Assembly (NCBI RefSeq): GCF_002252675.1
Contig: NZ_NQKY01000001.1
Location: 203,315 to 267,314, forward strand
Direction: 5' to 3'
DNA: 64,000 nt
Source: Synechococcus sp. BO 8801
GTDB taxonomy: Bacteria > Cyanobacteriota > Cyanobacteriia > PCC-6307 > Cyanobiaceae
The position numbers and the translations under genes were made by a program. The notes under the pieces were generated by a model. The model worked only from the letters and a program-made list of their open reading frames with translations. It searched no databases and had not been told where the DNA came from. Below are positions 50,631-60,158 of the stretch, piece after piece (the stretch's first letter is position 1; each line of letters begins with the position of its first letter).

Positions 50631-53600
50631 GGCGCCCCCTCGACGCTGTCGGCGGCGGCATGGCCGCCGAGGGCCCCGTTGAGGGCCAGGAGCCTGCCCA
50701 GGGGCGGGCGCTCCACGAACATGCCCGGCACCGCTCCGCCTGGGGCCTGTGCCCCCGCTGCTCCGGGTGCCCCGCGCAGGAAGACGTAGGCGTACCCCCC
50801 CAGATGGCGCTCGGGGTCGTAGCCGGGCAGGCGCCAGGCCAGGTAGCGGTGCAGGGCCACCAGGTAGAGGTGGGCCTGGAGGGGGTAGTGGCTCTGGGCC
50901 ATCAGGGCGGCCATCGCCTCCCGGCCGTAGTGGCGGGGGCCGCAGGCCAGGGGTCTGCCCTCGCCGTCCCGCCGGCCCAGCCAGTTGCTCTTCCAGTCGG
51001 CCACCCACCAGCGCTCCTGGCCATCGGCATCCGTGGCGGTGAAGATCAGGTCGATCGAGCCGGTGAGGAAGCCGCGGCTGGCCACCGGCAGGCTGCCCAC
51101 GGTGGCGGCGTAGGCGGCACCGAAGGCGCCGCCGGGATGGTCCGCGAACGCCGCCGCCAGCTGCGCCGCCCTGACGAAGCCGAGGGTCAGGTCGAAGCTG
51201 AGTTCGTTGAGCCGGCGTTCCGGCCCGAGATCGGCCACCCGGAGGGAGCCCAGCCCGCCGCCGAAGGGGGTGAGGCGCACCTGCTCCAGGCCCCGCAGCA
51301 GCGGCTCCAGGTCTTCCGCCTCCAGCCCGGCCCGGCGCAGCTCCCGCTCCACCAGCTCCTGGCTGGCGGGCGTGTCGGTGGGAACCCGGTAGTCCAGCTG
51401 CTCCAGCATCCGGTGCAGACAGTCCCCGGCCCCCGGGCCGCGGGCGAAGCCGGCCAGGGGACCCTGCTCTGGCCACAGGGCCGCGTCGGCTCCTTCCGGA
51501 GCCTCGCCTTCGGGGCTGGGATCGCTGGTGTCGCGGCCCTGGTCGAGGGTCGCCTCCGAGACGCCGGCGCCGTGGGCGGAGCGGGTCCAGCCGGTGTAGC
51601 TGCTGCGGCTCCAGCTCGTGTCCAGCGTGCGCCGGGGCACCGGCCCGCAGCGCAGGGCATCGACCGCCGCCGGTGCCGGCGCCAGCGTCCGCGGGGCGCC
51701 CGGCTCCGCGGCGACCTGGTGCAGCTCGAGCCCCAGGGCCCGACGCCCGATCTCCTCCTCCAGCCGCAGGAGCCAGTCCCCGTCGCTGCGCCCGCTGATG
51801 GGGGCATCGTCCTCGGGGTCGGGCAGGGGGTCGCCTGGGAAGAGCCAGGGGTACAGGGGGTTGGCCTGCTGGCCCTTCGCCGGCCCCCAGGCGAGCAGCA
51901 GCAGGTGCTGGGCCCGGGTGACGGCCACGTAGGCCAGCCGCTCCCGCTCGGCCCGTTCCGCATCCCGGTGCTGGCGGAGCGCCGGCCATCCCCGTCCCCA
52001 GGCAGGACGGAGGTGGAGGTCGAGGTGGGCGCCGGCGCCGCCGGGCGGATGCCAGCGGAGGCCCACCCGGTGGCCGCCGGCGGGGGGTGTGCCGGCCGCC
52101 TGCCACAGGTAGGGACAGATCACCACGGGGAACTCCAGTCCCTTGCTGCGGTGCACCGTGATCACCGTCACCGCCTCGTCGGCCTTGTCGCTGTGGGCCT
52201 GGTGCGACTCCGGGATGGTGCCGCTGGCCCGGGTCTGGTCGAGACGCAGGCGCCGCAGCCAGTCGGCGGCGGCCGCCAGGGAGAGCCGTTCGACGTGCAG
52301 TCGCTCCTGGAGCAGTTCGGCCACCTGCTGCAGGTCGGCCAGCAGCCGGCCGCTGACGCTCAGCCGGGCCAGCCCCTCGCCGTCCACCAGCCGCGACAGC
52401 ACCCCGAGCGGTCCCTGATGGGGCAGGTCCCGGGCCAGGGCCTGGAGCCGGCCGGCCAGTTCGCTCCACTCGGCCGGAGCGGCTTCGGCGATCCGCCGCG
52501 CCGACCAGCCGAGCAGGGGGGAGGCGGCCAGCAGCCGCAGACGGCCGGGATCGGCGGGATCGGCCAGGGCATCGAGCAGCCGCTGCAGGGCGGTGGCGGC
52601 CGGGCTGGCGAACACGTCGGCCTTGCTCACCAGTCGGCTGGCGATCTGGCGCCGCTCCAGGGCGCTGCGCAGTTCCTCCGCCTGGCGGTGGTTGTGGACC
52701 AGCAGGGCGATGTCGCCGGCCCGCAGGGGGCCGGGTGGCCGCCCGTCGCCCACCGCCAGGGCGGGGGCCTGCTCCAGCAGCTGCAGGACGGCGTCGGCCA
52801 CCAGGGCGGGCAGGCGGTCCTCCAGGCCACCCCGGCTCGGCAGGGAATCGCCCGCCCCCCGATCGCCCCCCAGCCAGAGCAGGCGTACCGGCGCCATGCC
52901 GTCGGGTCCGCTCCGCCGTGAACGGGCCAGCACCGCCGGCACCGGCAGGCCGGAGCGGGGCAGGCCCGCCGGTGCCATCAGGCCGTTGAGGCCCCCGATC
53001 AGCGCCGGAGTCGAGCGGCGGTTCTCCTGCAGCGCCAGCACCCGCGCCGCGCTGCGGCGGGCCAGCCGGTAGGTGTCCAGGTCACCGCCGCGGAAGCGGT
53101 AGATGGCCTGCTTCGGATCCCCCACCATCACCAGCAGGTGGACGTCGCCGGGGAAGGCCAGCCGCAGGATCCGCCACTGGACCGGGTCCGTGTCCTGGAA
53201 CTCATCGATCAGAGCGGCCCTGTAACGCTGTCCCACCGCCCGCAGCAGGGGGGTGGGGGCGGTGGCGTCCGGGCCGGGGTCGAGTCCCTCCAGCAGCTGG
53301 GCGAAGCCGATGCTGCCGCTGCGGGCCCGGCGTCGGGCCAGCTCCGCCCGCCCCCAGTGGCAGCCATGCAGCAGCACCGCCTCCGCCGGGCCTTCCCGCA
53401 GGGCGGCCACCGCCTCCAGGAGCCCATGGCCGGGCAGCCGGATCTCCCGCTCCGCCCCTTCCGCCTTCCGCGCCGCCCGGCAGAAGGGCTCGGGGTGGAA
53501 ATAGGACCCCAGTTCCTTCTGGGCCATCAGGGCGGCGTAGCTGCCGCCTTCGGGCTGCTGGACGAGCCAGGCGTCGACCAGCTCGCTGCGATCGCTTCTG

Positions 53601-54451
53601 GGCCTGACGGCATAGGGCGTGGTGGCGCTGGCACCGGTGGCCCGCCATTCCGCAGCGGCGGCGCGGAAGGCCTGCTCCAGGTCGCGGCCCCCGTCCGACC
53701 AGGCCTGCCGGAACCGTGCCCAGGGCTCCTCCCACAGCGCCGCCAGCTGCTCCGCCAGCGGCCGCTCCAGGCCCAGGCCCGCCGGCAGGGGATCGAGGGC
53801 CAGGCCAGGGTCGCCATCGAGCTGCAGCAGCAGCCGCTCCAGATCCCCCAGGCCGATGCCCTCCGCCAGCCCCTCGACCAGATGCAGGGGAAGGGTCAGC
53901 ACCTGCTGCTGCCAGTAGTCGTGGGCGATCTGGCGCACCAGGTCGGCGGCGTCGGTCTCCAGCGTCAGCTCAGGGGGGCGGGCGGCCTCCATGGCGTGGC
54001 GCCGCAGGGTGCGCTGGCAGAAGCCGTGGATGGTGGTGATGTCGGCGGCGTCGAGCTCCTCGAGGGCCAGCAGCAGCAGGCCCTGCACGGTGGCGCGGGC
54101 GCCGGTCTCCTCCGGCTGGCGCTCCAGCCATTCGGCCAGCACCGGATCGGGCGCCGCCCAGCCGTCTGGGGGCTGGAGGCCGGTGAGGGCCTGGAGGCCT
54201 GTGAGGGCCTGCTGAAGCCGGCGGCCGATGCGATCGCGCAGCTCCGCCGCCGCGGCGTTGGTGTACGTCACCACCAGCAGCTCGCGCAGGCCGAGCCGCT
54301 TCTCGGCCAGGAGCCGCAGCACCAGATGGGCCAGGGCGAAGGTCTTGCCGGTGCCGGCGCTGGCCTCCAGCAGCACGACGCCGTCATCGAGGCTGACGTC
54401 GTTGGCCTCGAAGCGCTCGGGCCCGCAGGGGCCGTCGCCTGCGACGGTCAT
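50627..54451 (-). CDS. recB: Exonuclease V beta subunit RecB
   Basis: 1274 aa from the ATG at 54451. UvrD-like helicase motifs: Walker A (LEASAGTGKTFALAHL), AALIDEFQDTDPVQW (motif II), VGDPKQAIYRFRGGDL (III), and TVHRSKGLEFPVV (V). The C-terminal nuclease has the D-x-K signature WWVADWKSNWLG. Gene order phosphatase-recC-recB-recD with ATGA overlaps on both sides marks one operon. Role: ATP-driven 3'-5' helicase and nuclease. Confidence 0.95.
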   Translation of the reverse strand: MTVAGDGPCGPERFEANDVSLDDGVVLLEASAGTGKTFALAHLVLRLLAEKRLGLRELLVVTYTNAAAAELRDRIGRRLQQALTGLQALTGLQPPDGWAAPDPVLAEWLERQPEETGARATVQGLLLLALEELDAADITTIHGFCQRTLRRHAMEAARPPELTLETDAADLVRQIAHDYWQQQVLTLPLHLVEGLAEGIGLGDLERLLLQLDGDPGLALDPLPAGLGLERPLAEQLAALWEEPWARFRQAWSDGGRDLEQAFRAAAAEWRATGASATTPYAVRPRSDRSELVDAWLVQQPEGGSYAALMAQKELGSYFHPEPFCRAARKAEGAEREIRLPGHGLLEAVAALREGPAEAVLLHGCHWGRAELARRRARSGSIGFAQLLEGLDPGPDATAPTPLLRAVGQRYRAALIDEFQDTDPVQWRILRLAFPGDVHLLVMVGDPKQAIYRFRGGDLDTYRLARRSAARVLALQENRRSTPALIGGLNGLMAPAGLPRSGLPVPAVLARSRRSGPDGMAPVRLLWLGGDRGAGDSLPSRGGLEDRLPALVADAVLQLLEQAPALAVGDGRPPGPLRAGDIALLVHNHRQAEELRSALERRQIASRLVSKADVFASPAATALQRLLDALADPADPGRLRLLAASPLLGWSARRIAEAAPAEWSELAGRLQALARDLPHQGPLGVLSRLVDGEGLARLSVSGRLLADLQQVAELLQERLHVERLSLAAAADWLRRLRLDQTRASGTIPESHQAHSDKADEAVTVITVHRSKGLEFPVVICPYLWQAAGTPPAGGHRVGLRWHPPGGAGAHLDLHLRPAWGRGWPALRQHRDAERAERERLAYVAVTRAQHLLLLAWGPAKGQQANPLYPWLFPGDPLPDPEDDAPISGRSDGDWLLRLEEEIGRRALGLELHQVAAEPGAPRTLAPAPAAVDALRCGPVPRRTLDTSWSRSSYTGWTRSAHGAGVSEATLDQGRDTSDPSPEGEAPEGADAALWPEQGPLAGFARGPGAGDCLHRMLEQLDYRVPTDTPASQELVERELRRAGLEAEDLEPLLRGLEQVRLTPFGGGLGSLRVADLGPERRLNELSFDLTLGFVRAAQLAAAFADHPGGAFGAAYAATVGSLPVASRGFLTGSIDLIFTATDADGQERWWVADWKSNWLGRRDGEGRPLACGPRHYGREAMAALMAQSHYPLQAHLYLVALHRYLAWRLPGYDPERHLGGYAYVFLRGAPGAAGAQAPGGAVPGMFVERPPLGRLLALNGALGGHAAADSVEGAP

Positions 54452-57400
54452 CGCTCCACCTCCGCCGCCAGCAGGGGGGAGAAGAGGTCGCTCGCCAGGG
54501 TCAGGACTTCCGGGGTCAGCAGATCGTCCGCCGGCAGGCCGGCGCCGAAGCAGGCCTCCATCTCGGCCCGATCCCGCTCGCCGGCGTGGAAGCCGGACCC
54601 CTCCCAGGTGCCGGCGGCCCGGGCCGGTCCCTGGCCGGGTTTCCTGCGCTCGCCTGTCACGTGGCTCCAGCCCGTCTCCGGCGGCACCGGCCATCCCCTG
54701 CTGCGCCACTGGCGCTGCAGGCCGGCCAGACGCTCCAGTTCATCCCGTGCCGCCTCCGGTTCCGGTGCCGTGAGCTCCATCACCGGCACGTAGCCATCGC
54801 CGTCCCGGGCGATCAGCACCCCCCGGCTCGGGGCGGGACCGGCGGCGCTGGCCAGCAGGAGCTGGAGCCAGAGCTCCAGCCGGTGGCTGACCCGGGCCTG
54901 GGCCGTGTGCGCCAGCACGACGGCCTCGCCCCGCCAGGGGACCGCGGCCTGCCAGGGGCCCCAGTGGTGGCTGGAGCGCCGGGGCGGGCCGAGGGCCTCC
55001 AGGGCGTTCGCCAGGCCCGTCCAGCGGCGCTGCAGCAGCTCCGCCTCCATGGCGCCCGCTGCCCCTGGCGGCAACAGGCCCTGGCCACGGTGCCGGTCGA
55101 GCCAGTCGGCCGCCTCAAGGGGGGCCTCCCCGCCGGTGTCCGCCTCGCTGAGGGTCGCCCGCAGCAGGGACGAGCGCTCCCTCTCCCCCAGGGCCAGGGC
55201 CTCGAGGTCGTCCACCCGCTTCTCCCACTCCCCGGGCCGCAGGCCCAGGGACCGCAGCCAGTGCGTCTGGGGTGCCACCAGCCAGTCCCGCAGGTCGGCG
55301 TAGGCCTCGCTCTCGCCTGCGGGGGGAGCCTCCCGAGGGGTCGCTCCGGCCAGCAGCGCCGGTGGCGGTGTCGGCCGATCGCCGGCCAGGCGGCGCACCG
55401 CCTCCAGCAGCCGCCGGTCGCAGCTGGGGGGCTCCCGCCCGCGGGCGGGCAGGAAGTTGCGCCGGTCGAGGGGGTTGGCGGCGTGCTCCACCAGCAGCTG
55501 CCCCATGGCCTCCGCATCCAGCTGGCCGGCCAGCCACTGCAGCCATTGGCCCACCGGTCCGGAGGGGGGCAGGGCGGCGCCGGTGCGGTCGTCGCGGCAG
55601 CTCCAGCTCAGCAGCAGATGGTCCCGGGCGGAGAGCAGGGCCTCCATCAGCACGTAGCGGTCCTGGTCGGCGGGGTGGGGATCGCCGAGCTGGCGCTGGC
55701 CCTCCATCAGGTGGAAAGCGGGCCGGTCGCCGGGCCGGGGAAACAGGCCCGCATCCAGCCCCATCAGCACGATCACCCGGTAGGGAATGGCCCGCATCGG
55801 TTCAAGGGCGCTGATGGTGAGGGCGCCGCTGCGGTGGCCGAAACGGCCGCTCTCGGCCCCGAGCAGCTCCCGCAGCGCGGCCGCCGCCACCGGCGCCTCC
55901 AGGGACAGGGCGCAGGGACCGGCGGCCGTCTGCCAGGCGTCGATGGCCCCCATCAGCTCGGGCCGCTCGCCGGCATCGTCGTCGGTGTCCCCGAAGAGGT
56001 CATCGATCAGCCGTCGCAGCCGCTCTGCCCAGACACCCACGGTGCCGCCCCGGCGCAGCTCCGCCAGCCAGTGGCGCAGCCGCCCCAGCAGGTGCAGCCA
56101 GCGGCCGGCCAGCTCCAGGGGCACCCCCGCCTCCCACGGGGCGGTCTCCCCGGGCGCCAGGCCCGCATCGGCGGGCAGCACTAGGCCGAGCAGCAGCCGG
56201 TCGATCGTCCAGGCCAGGCTGTGGCAGGGCGGGTCCTTCTCCTGGCCGTCCAGGCCCCAGCGGAAGCCCGCCTCCTGCAGCGCCTCCACCAGGCGGGTCG
56301 CCTCGGCCAGCTCGAGGCTGAACCGCTCCAGCAGGGGCCGGCAGCCCAGCAGGGTCTCCAGGCCGGTGGCGGTCAGCCGGGTGCCGGCCAGCTCCAGGAG
56401 CAGCAGCAGGGTGCTGCCCATCCCCGCCCCGTCCTGCTGGCTGCGGTCGGTGAGGCGCCAGGGGAGTTCCACGCCCGTGGCGTGGCCATCGCCGAACACC
56501 GAGGCCACCAGGGGGGCGAATCCGTCGATGTCGGGCGTCATCACCAGGATGTCCCGCGGTTCGAGGCCGGGGTCGGCCGCCAGGAGCTGCAGCAGTCGGT
56601 CGCGCACGATCTGCACCTGGCGCAGGCGACCGGGACAGGCGTGGAATTCCAGGGAGTGATCCTCCGGGTCCATGGCCAGCGAAGGGATCCTGTCCGGATC
56701 GGCCAGCTGCTCCTGCAGCTGGGCCAGCAGGGGGGCCGGTGCATGGCCGCTGGCGGGCCAGAAAAAGAGGTCCCGTTCCTGCTCTTCCCCCAGCTGGGCC
56801 TCACCGGTGCCCTCGAGCAGCTGTTGGAACTCTCCCCCCAGGCGGCCGAAGCGGGCCTCCAGGCCAGGGGCCTCCAGCAGCCAGGCGGCGTCGAGCGGCT
56901 GGCGCAGGGCCAGGGCGTCACTGAGCTCCCGGCGGCGCTCGCCGCAGCGCTGCCAGAGATCGCGGCACGGCGTCAGCAGGTAGAGGTCCACATTCCGGTG
57001 CCGGCTGAAGGCCTGCAGGAGTTGCACCTGGATCGGCGCCATGCTGCTCAGGCCGAAGAGTCGCAGGGGCGGGCCGCCCGCTTCGGGGCAGGGGCCGCCG
57101 CGGCGCAGCCCGGCGATCAGTTCCTGCACCCGGCGTCCGAACGGTTCGGCGCCCAGCTCCGCCCGCAGGGCGCGGTAGAGCAGGGGCTGCCAGCACTGGC
57201 TGTCGGGCAGCGGCCGGCCGTGGCCATCCACAGCCTGGCCGCCCTCCCAGGCCCGCAGCAGCTCGGGCCGGTAGAGGGCGTAGTCATCGAAGGCATCGGC
57301 GATCGCCCGCCCCAGCTGCCAGTGGCCCAGTTCCAGCTGGGCACCCGCCCCTCTGTCCGCAAGCCAGCGGCGCAGCGGCTCCCCTTCCGGCGCGGCGGCG

Positions 57401-57723
57401 ACCGCCGGCAGCAGGCCCAGCAGGGGCCAGACAAGGCGGTCGGCACGCCAGGGATCGACGCCTCCGGCCGCGGGAACCTCCCCGGCGGGGGCCAGCAGCT
57501 GGTCGACCAGCTGGCGCAGGTGGCTGCCCGGGAAGGGAAAACGCAGGTTGGCGGCGATGCCGCCGAGGTGCTCGGCCAGCTGCTCGCCGAGCCAGCGGCT
57601 GGTGGGCCAGGTGTTGACCACCACCTGGACCTGCTCGAACGGATCGGGCGGGTACAGGCGGAGCTGGGTGGCCAGCACGCGAGCCAGGAACTCGGCCCGG
57701 TTGCTGCGAAAGACCGTCAGCAA
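54448..57723 (-). CDS. recC: Exonuclease V gamma subunit RecC
   Basis: 1091 aa from TTG at 57723. Begins LTVFRSNRAEFLARVLATQLRLYPPDPFEQVQVVVNTWPTSRWLGEQLAEHLG, the RecC N-terminal pattern; later LRFPFPGSHLRQLVDQLL and LFGLSSMAPIQVQLLQAFSRHRNVDLYLLTPC. Helicase-like but without Walker A, as in RecC, which recognises Chi. A TTG start is supported by length and by the ten-base gap to the phosphatase; the stop overlaps the recB ATG by four bases. Confidence 0.93.
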   Translation of the reverse strand: MLTVFRSNRAEFLARVLATQLRLYPPDPFEQVQVVVNTWPTSRWLGEQLAEHLGGIAANLRFPFPGSHLRQLVDQLLAPAGEVPAAGGVDPWRADRLVWPLLGLLPAVAAAPEGEPLRRWLADRGAGAQLELGHWQLGRAIADAFDDYALYRPELLRAWEGGQAVDGHGRPLPDSQCWQPLLYRALRAELGAEPFGRRVQELIAGLRRGGPCPEAGGPPLRLFGLSSMAPIQVQLLQAFSRHRNVDLYLLTPCRDLWQRCGERRRELSDALALRQPLDAAWLLEAPGLEARFGRLGGEFQQLLEGTGEAQLGEEQERDLFFWPASGHAPAPLLAQLQEQLADPDRIPSLAMDPEDHSLEFHACPGRLRQVQIVRDRLLQLLAADPGLEPRDILVMTPDIDGFAPLVASVFGDGHATGVELPWRLTDRSQQDGAGMGSTLLLLLELAGTRLTATGLETLLGCRPLLERFSLELAEATRLVEALQEAGFRWGLDGQEKDPPCHSLAWTIDRLLLGLVLPADAGLAPGETAPWEAGVPLELAGRWLHLLGRLRHWLAELRRGGTVGVWAERLRRLIDDLFGDTDDDAGERPELMGAIDAWQTAAGPCALSLEAPVAAAALRELLGAESGRFGHRSGALTISALEPMRAIPYRVIVLMGLDAGLFPRPGDRPAFHLMEGQRQLGDPHPADQDRYVLMEALLSARDHLLLSWSCRDDRTGAALPPSGPVGQWLQWLAGQLDAEAMGQLLVEHAANPLDRRNFLPARGREPPSCDRRLLEAVRRLAGDRPTPPPALLAGATPREAPPAGESEAYADLRDWLVAPQTHWLRSLGLRPGEWEKRVDDLEALALGERERSSLLRATLSEADTGGEAPLEAADWLDRHRGQGLLPPGAAGAMEAELLQRRWTGLANALEALGPPRRSSHHWGPWQAAVPWRGEAVVLAHTAQARVSHRLELWLQLLLASAAGPAPSRGVLIARDGDGYVPVMELTAPEPEAARDELERLAGLQRQWRSRGWPVPPETGWSHVTGERRKPGQGPARAAGTWEGSGFHAGERDRAEMEACFGAGLPADDLLTPEVLTLASDLFSPLLAAEVER

Positions 57724-57733
57724 AGGGGTGGGC

Positions 57734-58420
57734 TCAGAGGGCGCGGCTCAGCGCCGGGCCGGGGGACGGGGCGGCCACCGTGTTGCCCGCCGCTGCCAGG
57801 TTGCTGACCTGACGTGTCTCTCGCGTTTCGGGGCAGTAGGCGGTGAGGTCGCCGCCGTAACAGGCACCGGTGTCGAGCAGGACGATCGAGCCGACTCTCC
57901 GCAGGCCGGGCCCGGGGGTGTGGCCGACGATCACCTCACCGAAGCGGTTGTCGTAGGCCTGCCAGAAGGCCAGTCTCACGTTGAGGTCGGGTTGCCAGGT
58001 GCGGGGATCGAAACCGGCATGGGTGGCCACCCAGCCCTGACCCCAGTAGGCGAGGGGCAGCTGGTCGAGGCGGTCGCGCCAGAGGCGGCAGCGGGCCGCC
58101 CCCAGCTGGCGGTAGGTGTCGTTGCCGTTCAGGTCGGGACGGCCGGGCGCCAGGCCCGTGTCGAGCTGACGCACCAGGTCCCGCTCATGGTTGCCCTTGA
58201 GCCACACCGCCCGCTGGCGACGCACCAGGTCCCAGACCAGTTCCATGGACTCCTCGATGCGGGAGCCGCGGTTGATCACATCGCCGCAGAACACCAGACG
58301 GTCGCCGGCCGGCAACTGGACCAGAAGGCGTTGCAGAGCGTCCGCGCATCCATGCACATCTCCGATGACCCAGTGCTGGGGCGGACGGTGATGGGGTGGA
58401 CGCCGGTCCGGGAACGTCAT
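57734..58420 (-). CDS. PPP-type metallophosphatase upstream of recC
   Basis: 228 aa from the ATG at 58420 (longer frames upstream lack family resemblance). Metallophosphoesterase motifs: IGDVHGCADALQRLL (GDxHG), VFCGDVINRGSRIEES (GDxxxRG), WLKGNHERDL (GNHE), and VATHAGFDP (H), VIVGHTP (H). Resembles PPP/ApaH-like phosphatases of picocyanobacteria; protein or nucleotide substrate unknown. It is the first gene of the recCBD operon, ten bases before recC. Confidence 0.9.
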   Translation of the reverse strand: MTFPDRRPPHHRPPQHWVIGDVHGCADALQRLLVQLPAGDRLVFCGDVINRGSRIEESMELVWDLVRRQRAVWLKGNHERDLVRQLDTGLAPGRPDLNGNDTYRQLGAARCRLWRDRLDQLPLAYWGQGWVATHAGFDPRTWQPDLNVRLAFWQAYDNRFGEVIVGHTPGPGLRRVGSIVLLDTGACYGGDLTAYCPETRETRQVSNLAAAGNTVAAPSPGPALSRAL

Positions 58421-58472
58421 CAAGAAGGATGCTTCCCCCCAAGTGTTGCCTCTGGAGTGGGCTTCTGTCACC

Positions 58473-58490
58473 CCCGCCGGCGCCGGCGGG
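58473..58490. promoter_or_regulatory. 18-bp perfect palindrome between divergent genes
   Basis: CCCGCCGGCGCCGGCGGG is its own reverse complement. It lies in the 121-base region between the phosphatase-recCBD operon and the small gene at 58542. It is either an operator or a chance GC palindrome; no trace of a T-run makes a terminator unlikely. Confidence 0.35.
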
Positions 58491-58541
58491 CCTCCAGCGC
58501 TGATACGGTGCGCCCTCGGTGCACCCTGGAGGCAACGGGCG

Positions 58542-58895
58542 ATGGACCTGAAGAATCTGCCGGTCACCCAGCGCGTCAACGCCCTGGTGAAGGCCCTCGA
58601 CGGGGCGAAGCGCACCAACGAGGCCCTGGCCCGTTGCAGTGACGGCGAGCAGATGCTGGACGTGCTTCTCGATGCCTCTTCGCGGCTGGGGCTGGGTCTG
58701 ACCCGCTGGGAACTGCAGAACACGCCGCCGATCCGGGACTGGATCTGGTGGAAGAACAAGGAGGCCCCCCTCACCATCGGCGACAGCAAGCCGCGCTACC
58801 AGCAGGACGGCGGCCAGGGCAAACCCCGTCCCGCGGAATCGGACCAGGAGGATGGTCCCGACGCGCCCCGGCGCCGTTTCCTGGGCCTGTTCTGA
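58542..58895 (+). CDS. Small protein with Nif11-like helical N-terminus
   Basis: 117 aa from the ATG at 58542, preceded by GGAGG at good spacing. The first ~65 residues (VNALVKALDGAKRTNEALARC, LDVLLDASSRLGLGLTRWELQN) have the Nif11 pattern of two charged helices followed by a G-x-x-[FLT]-T-x-x-E-L turn, so a divergent Nif11-like protein is possible. The tail (TPPIRDWIWWKNKEAPLTIGDSKPRYQQDGG) is hydrophilic with no GG-Cys core. I am not certain of the family. Confidence 0.6.
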   Translation: MDLKNLPVTQRVNALVKALDGAKRTNEALARCSDGEQMLDVLLDASSRLGLGLTRWELQNTPPIRDWIWWKNKEAPLTIGDSKPRYQQDGGQGKPRPAESDQEDGPDAPRRRFLGLF

Positions 58896-58934
58896 ACTGC
58901 CGCTCCGGCGCCCGCCCCCGCCGCCGCCCCAGGG

Positions 58935-59255
58935 TCAGCTCAGGGTGGCCAGCGGGTCGGGAATCGTGGCGCTGGGGGCATCGAAGCTGCCCACGGCCAC
59001 GAATTCCAGCCGCAGCTTCATGAAGGTGATGAACTTCTCGTCGGTGGACACCACCGCCGCCGCCGGCCTCGGCACGGCGGCCAGGCCGGCGGCCAGCTCG
59101 GGAGCCTCCAGGAAGGCGGGGCGCTCCAGGAGCCAGAAGTCGATGGCCTTGTCCTTCTCGGCGTAGTTGCGCCGGCGCTCGCGCAGCACCTCTTCCAGGG
59201 GTTCCTCCTCAAGCAGGAAGGCACGGCTGGCGGCGACGAAGTGGTAGCGGGTCAT
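58935..59255 (-). CDS. MgPME-cyclase complex family protein (DUF2488)
   Basis: 106 aa starting MTRYHFVAASRAFLLEEEPLEEVLRERRRNYAEKDKAIDFWLL, the hallmark of the DUF2488 family, reported as a partner of the Mg-protoporphyrin monomethyl ester cyclase complex in chlorophyll synthesis. Small, acidic, soluble. It follows pdxJ by 13 bases and converges with the small gene at 58542. Confidence 0.88.
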   Translation of the reverse strand: MTRYHFVAASRAFLLEEEPLEEVLRERRRNYAEKDKAIDFWLLERPAFLEAPELAAGLAAVPRPAAAVVSTDEKFITFMKLRLEFVAVGSFDAPSATIPDPLATLS

Positions 59256-59268
59256 GGCGGGAGGGGCC

Positions 59269-60018
59269 TCAGGGCTGGCGGTCGCCGAACAGCGGGTCGC
59301 GGCGGGGATTCTGCACCAGCGCCCGCATCTGGCGCACCGCCTCCTGGAGGCCGACCACCAGGGCGCGGGCCACGATCGTGTGGCCGATGTTCAGTTCCTC
59401 CATCCCCTCGATCGCGGCGATCGGTTCGACGTTGTGATACGTGAGGCCATGGCCGGCATTGACCCGCAGGCCGAGCCCCCGGGCGATGGCGGTGGCTTCG
59501 GTGATCCTGGCCAGCTGGAACGGCTGCTCCCCCCAGGCGGCCTCGGCATAGGCGCCGGTGTGCAGTTCCACCCAGCGGGCGCCGCAGTGGCGGCAGGCCT
59601 CCAGCTGGGCGTCGTCGGGATCGACGAACAGGCTGACGCCGATGCCCGCCTCCATCAGGCGCCCCGTCAGGGGCGCGAGGCTCTCCACCTGTCCGGCCAC
59701 GTCCAGGCCCCCTTCGGTGGTCACCTCCTCCCGGCGTTCCGGCACCAGGGTCACCATGTCGGGCCGGACCCGCAGGGCGATCGCCTCCATCTCGGCGGTG
59801 GCAGCCATCTCCAGGTTCAGCCGGGTGCGGACGGTGGCCCGCAGAAGCTCCACGTCCCGGTCCTGGATGTGGCGCCGATCCTCCCGCAGGTGCACGGTGA
59901 TGCCGTCGGCGCCGCCCAGCTCGGCCAGAAGGGCGCAGCGCACCGGATCGGGCTCGACGGTGCGGCGGGCCTGTCGCACGTTGGCGATGTGGTCGATGTT
60001 GACCCCGAGGCTGGCCAT
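59269..60018 (-). CDS. pdxJ: Pyridoxine 5'-phosphate synthase
   Basis: 249 aa from the ATG at 60018. PdxJ signatures: [56 protein letters not shown], and [17 protein letters not shown] at the C-terminus. Catalyses the final ring closure of pyridoxine phosphate from 1-deoxyxylulose-5-phosphate and 3-amino-2-oxopropyl phosphate. Divergent from plsC, cotranscribed with DUF2488 by spacing. Confidence 0.95.
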   Translation of the reverse strand: MASLGVNIDHIANVRQARRTVEPDPVRCALLAELGGADGITVHLREDRRHIQDRDVELLRATVRTRLNLEMAATAEMEAIALRVRPDMVTLVPERREEVTTEGGLDVAGQVESLAPLTGRLMEAGIGVSLFVDPDDAQLEACRHCGARWVELHTGAYAEAAWGEQPFQLARITEATAIARGLGLRVNAGHGLTYHNVEPIAAIEGMEELNIGHTIVARALVVGLQEAVRQMRALVQNPRRDPLFGDRQP

Positions 60019-60158
60019 GGGCGGCAGGTGGCTGAAGCGATCCTGACCGCACCGTATCGGTCGCCGGGGGAGCGGCCGCAGGCCCAACTGCCCGCCGCCG
60101 GCCTTCAAGGGGGGGATCCAGCCCCTAGCGTCGACATCGACGTTCTGCCGGATCGAGA

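Noticed and set aside
50660-52921. 753-codon plus-strand frame opposite recB
   Set aside because: Antisense shadow of recB; no domain or start context.
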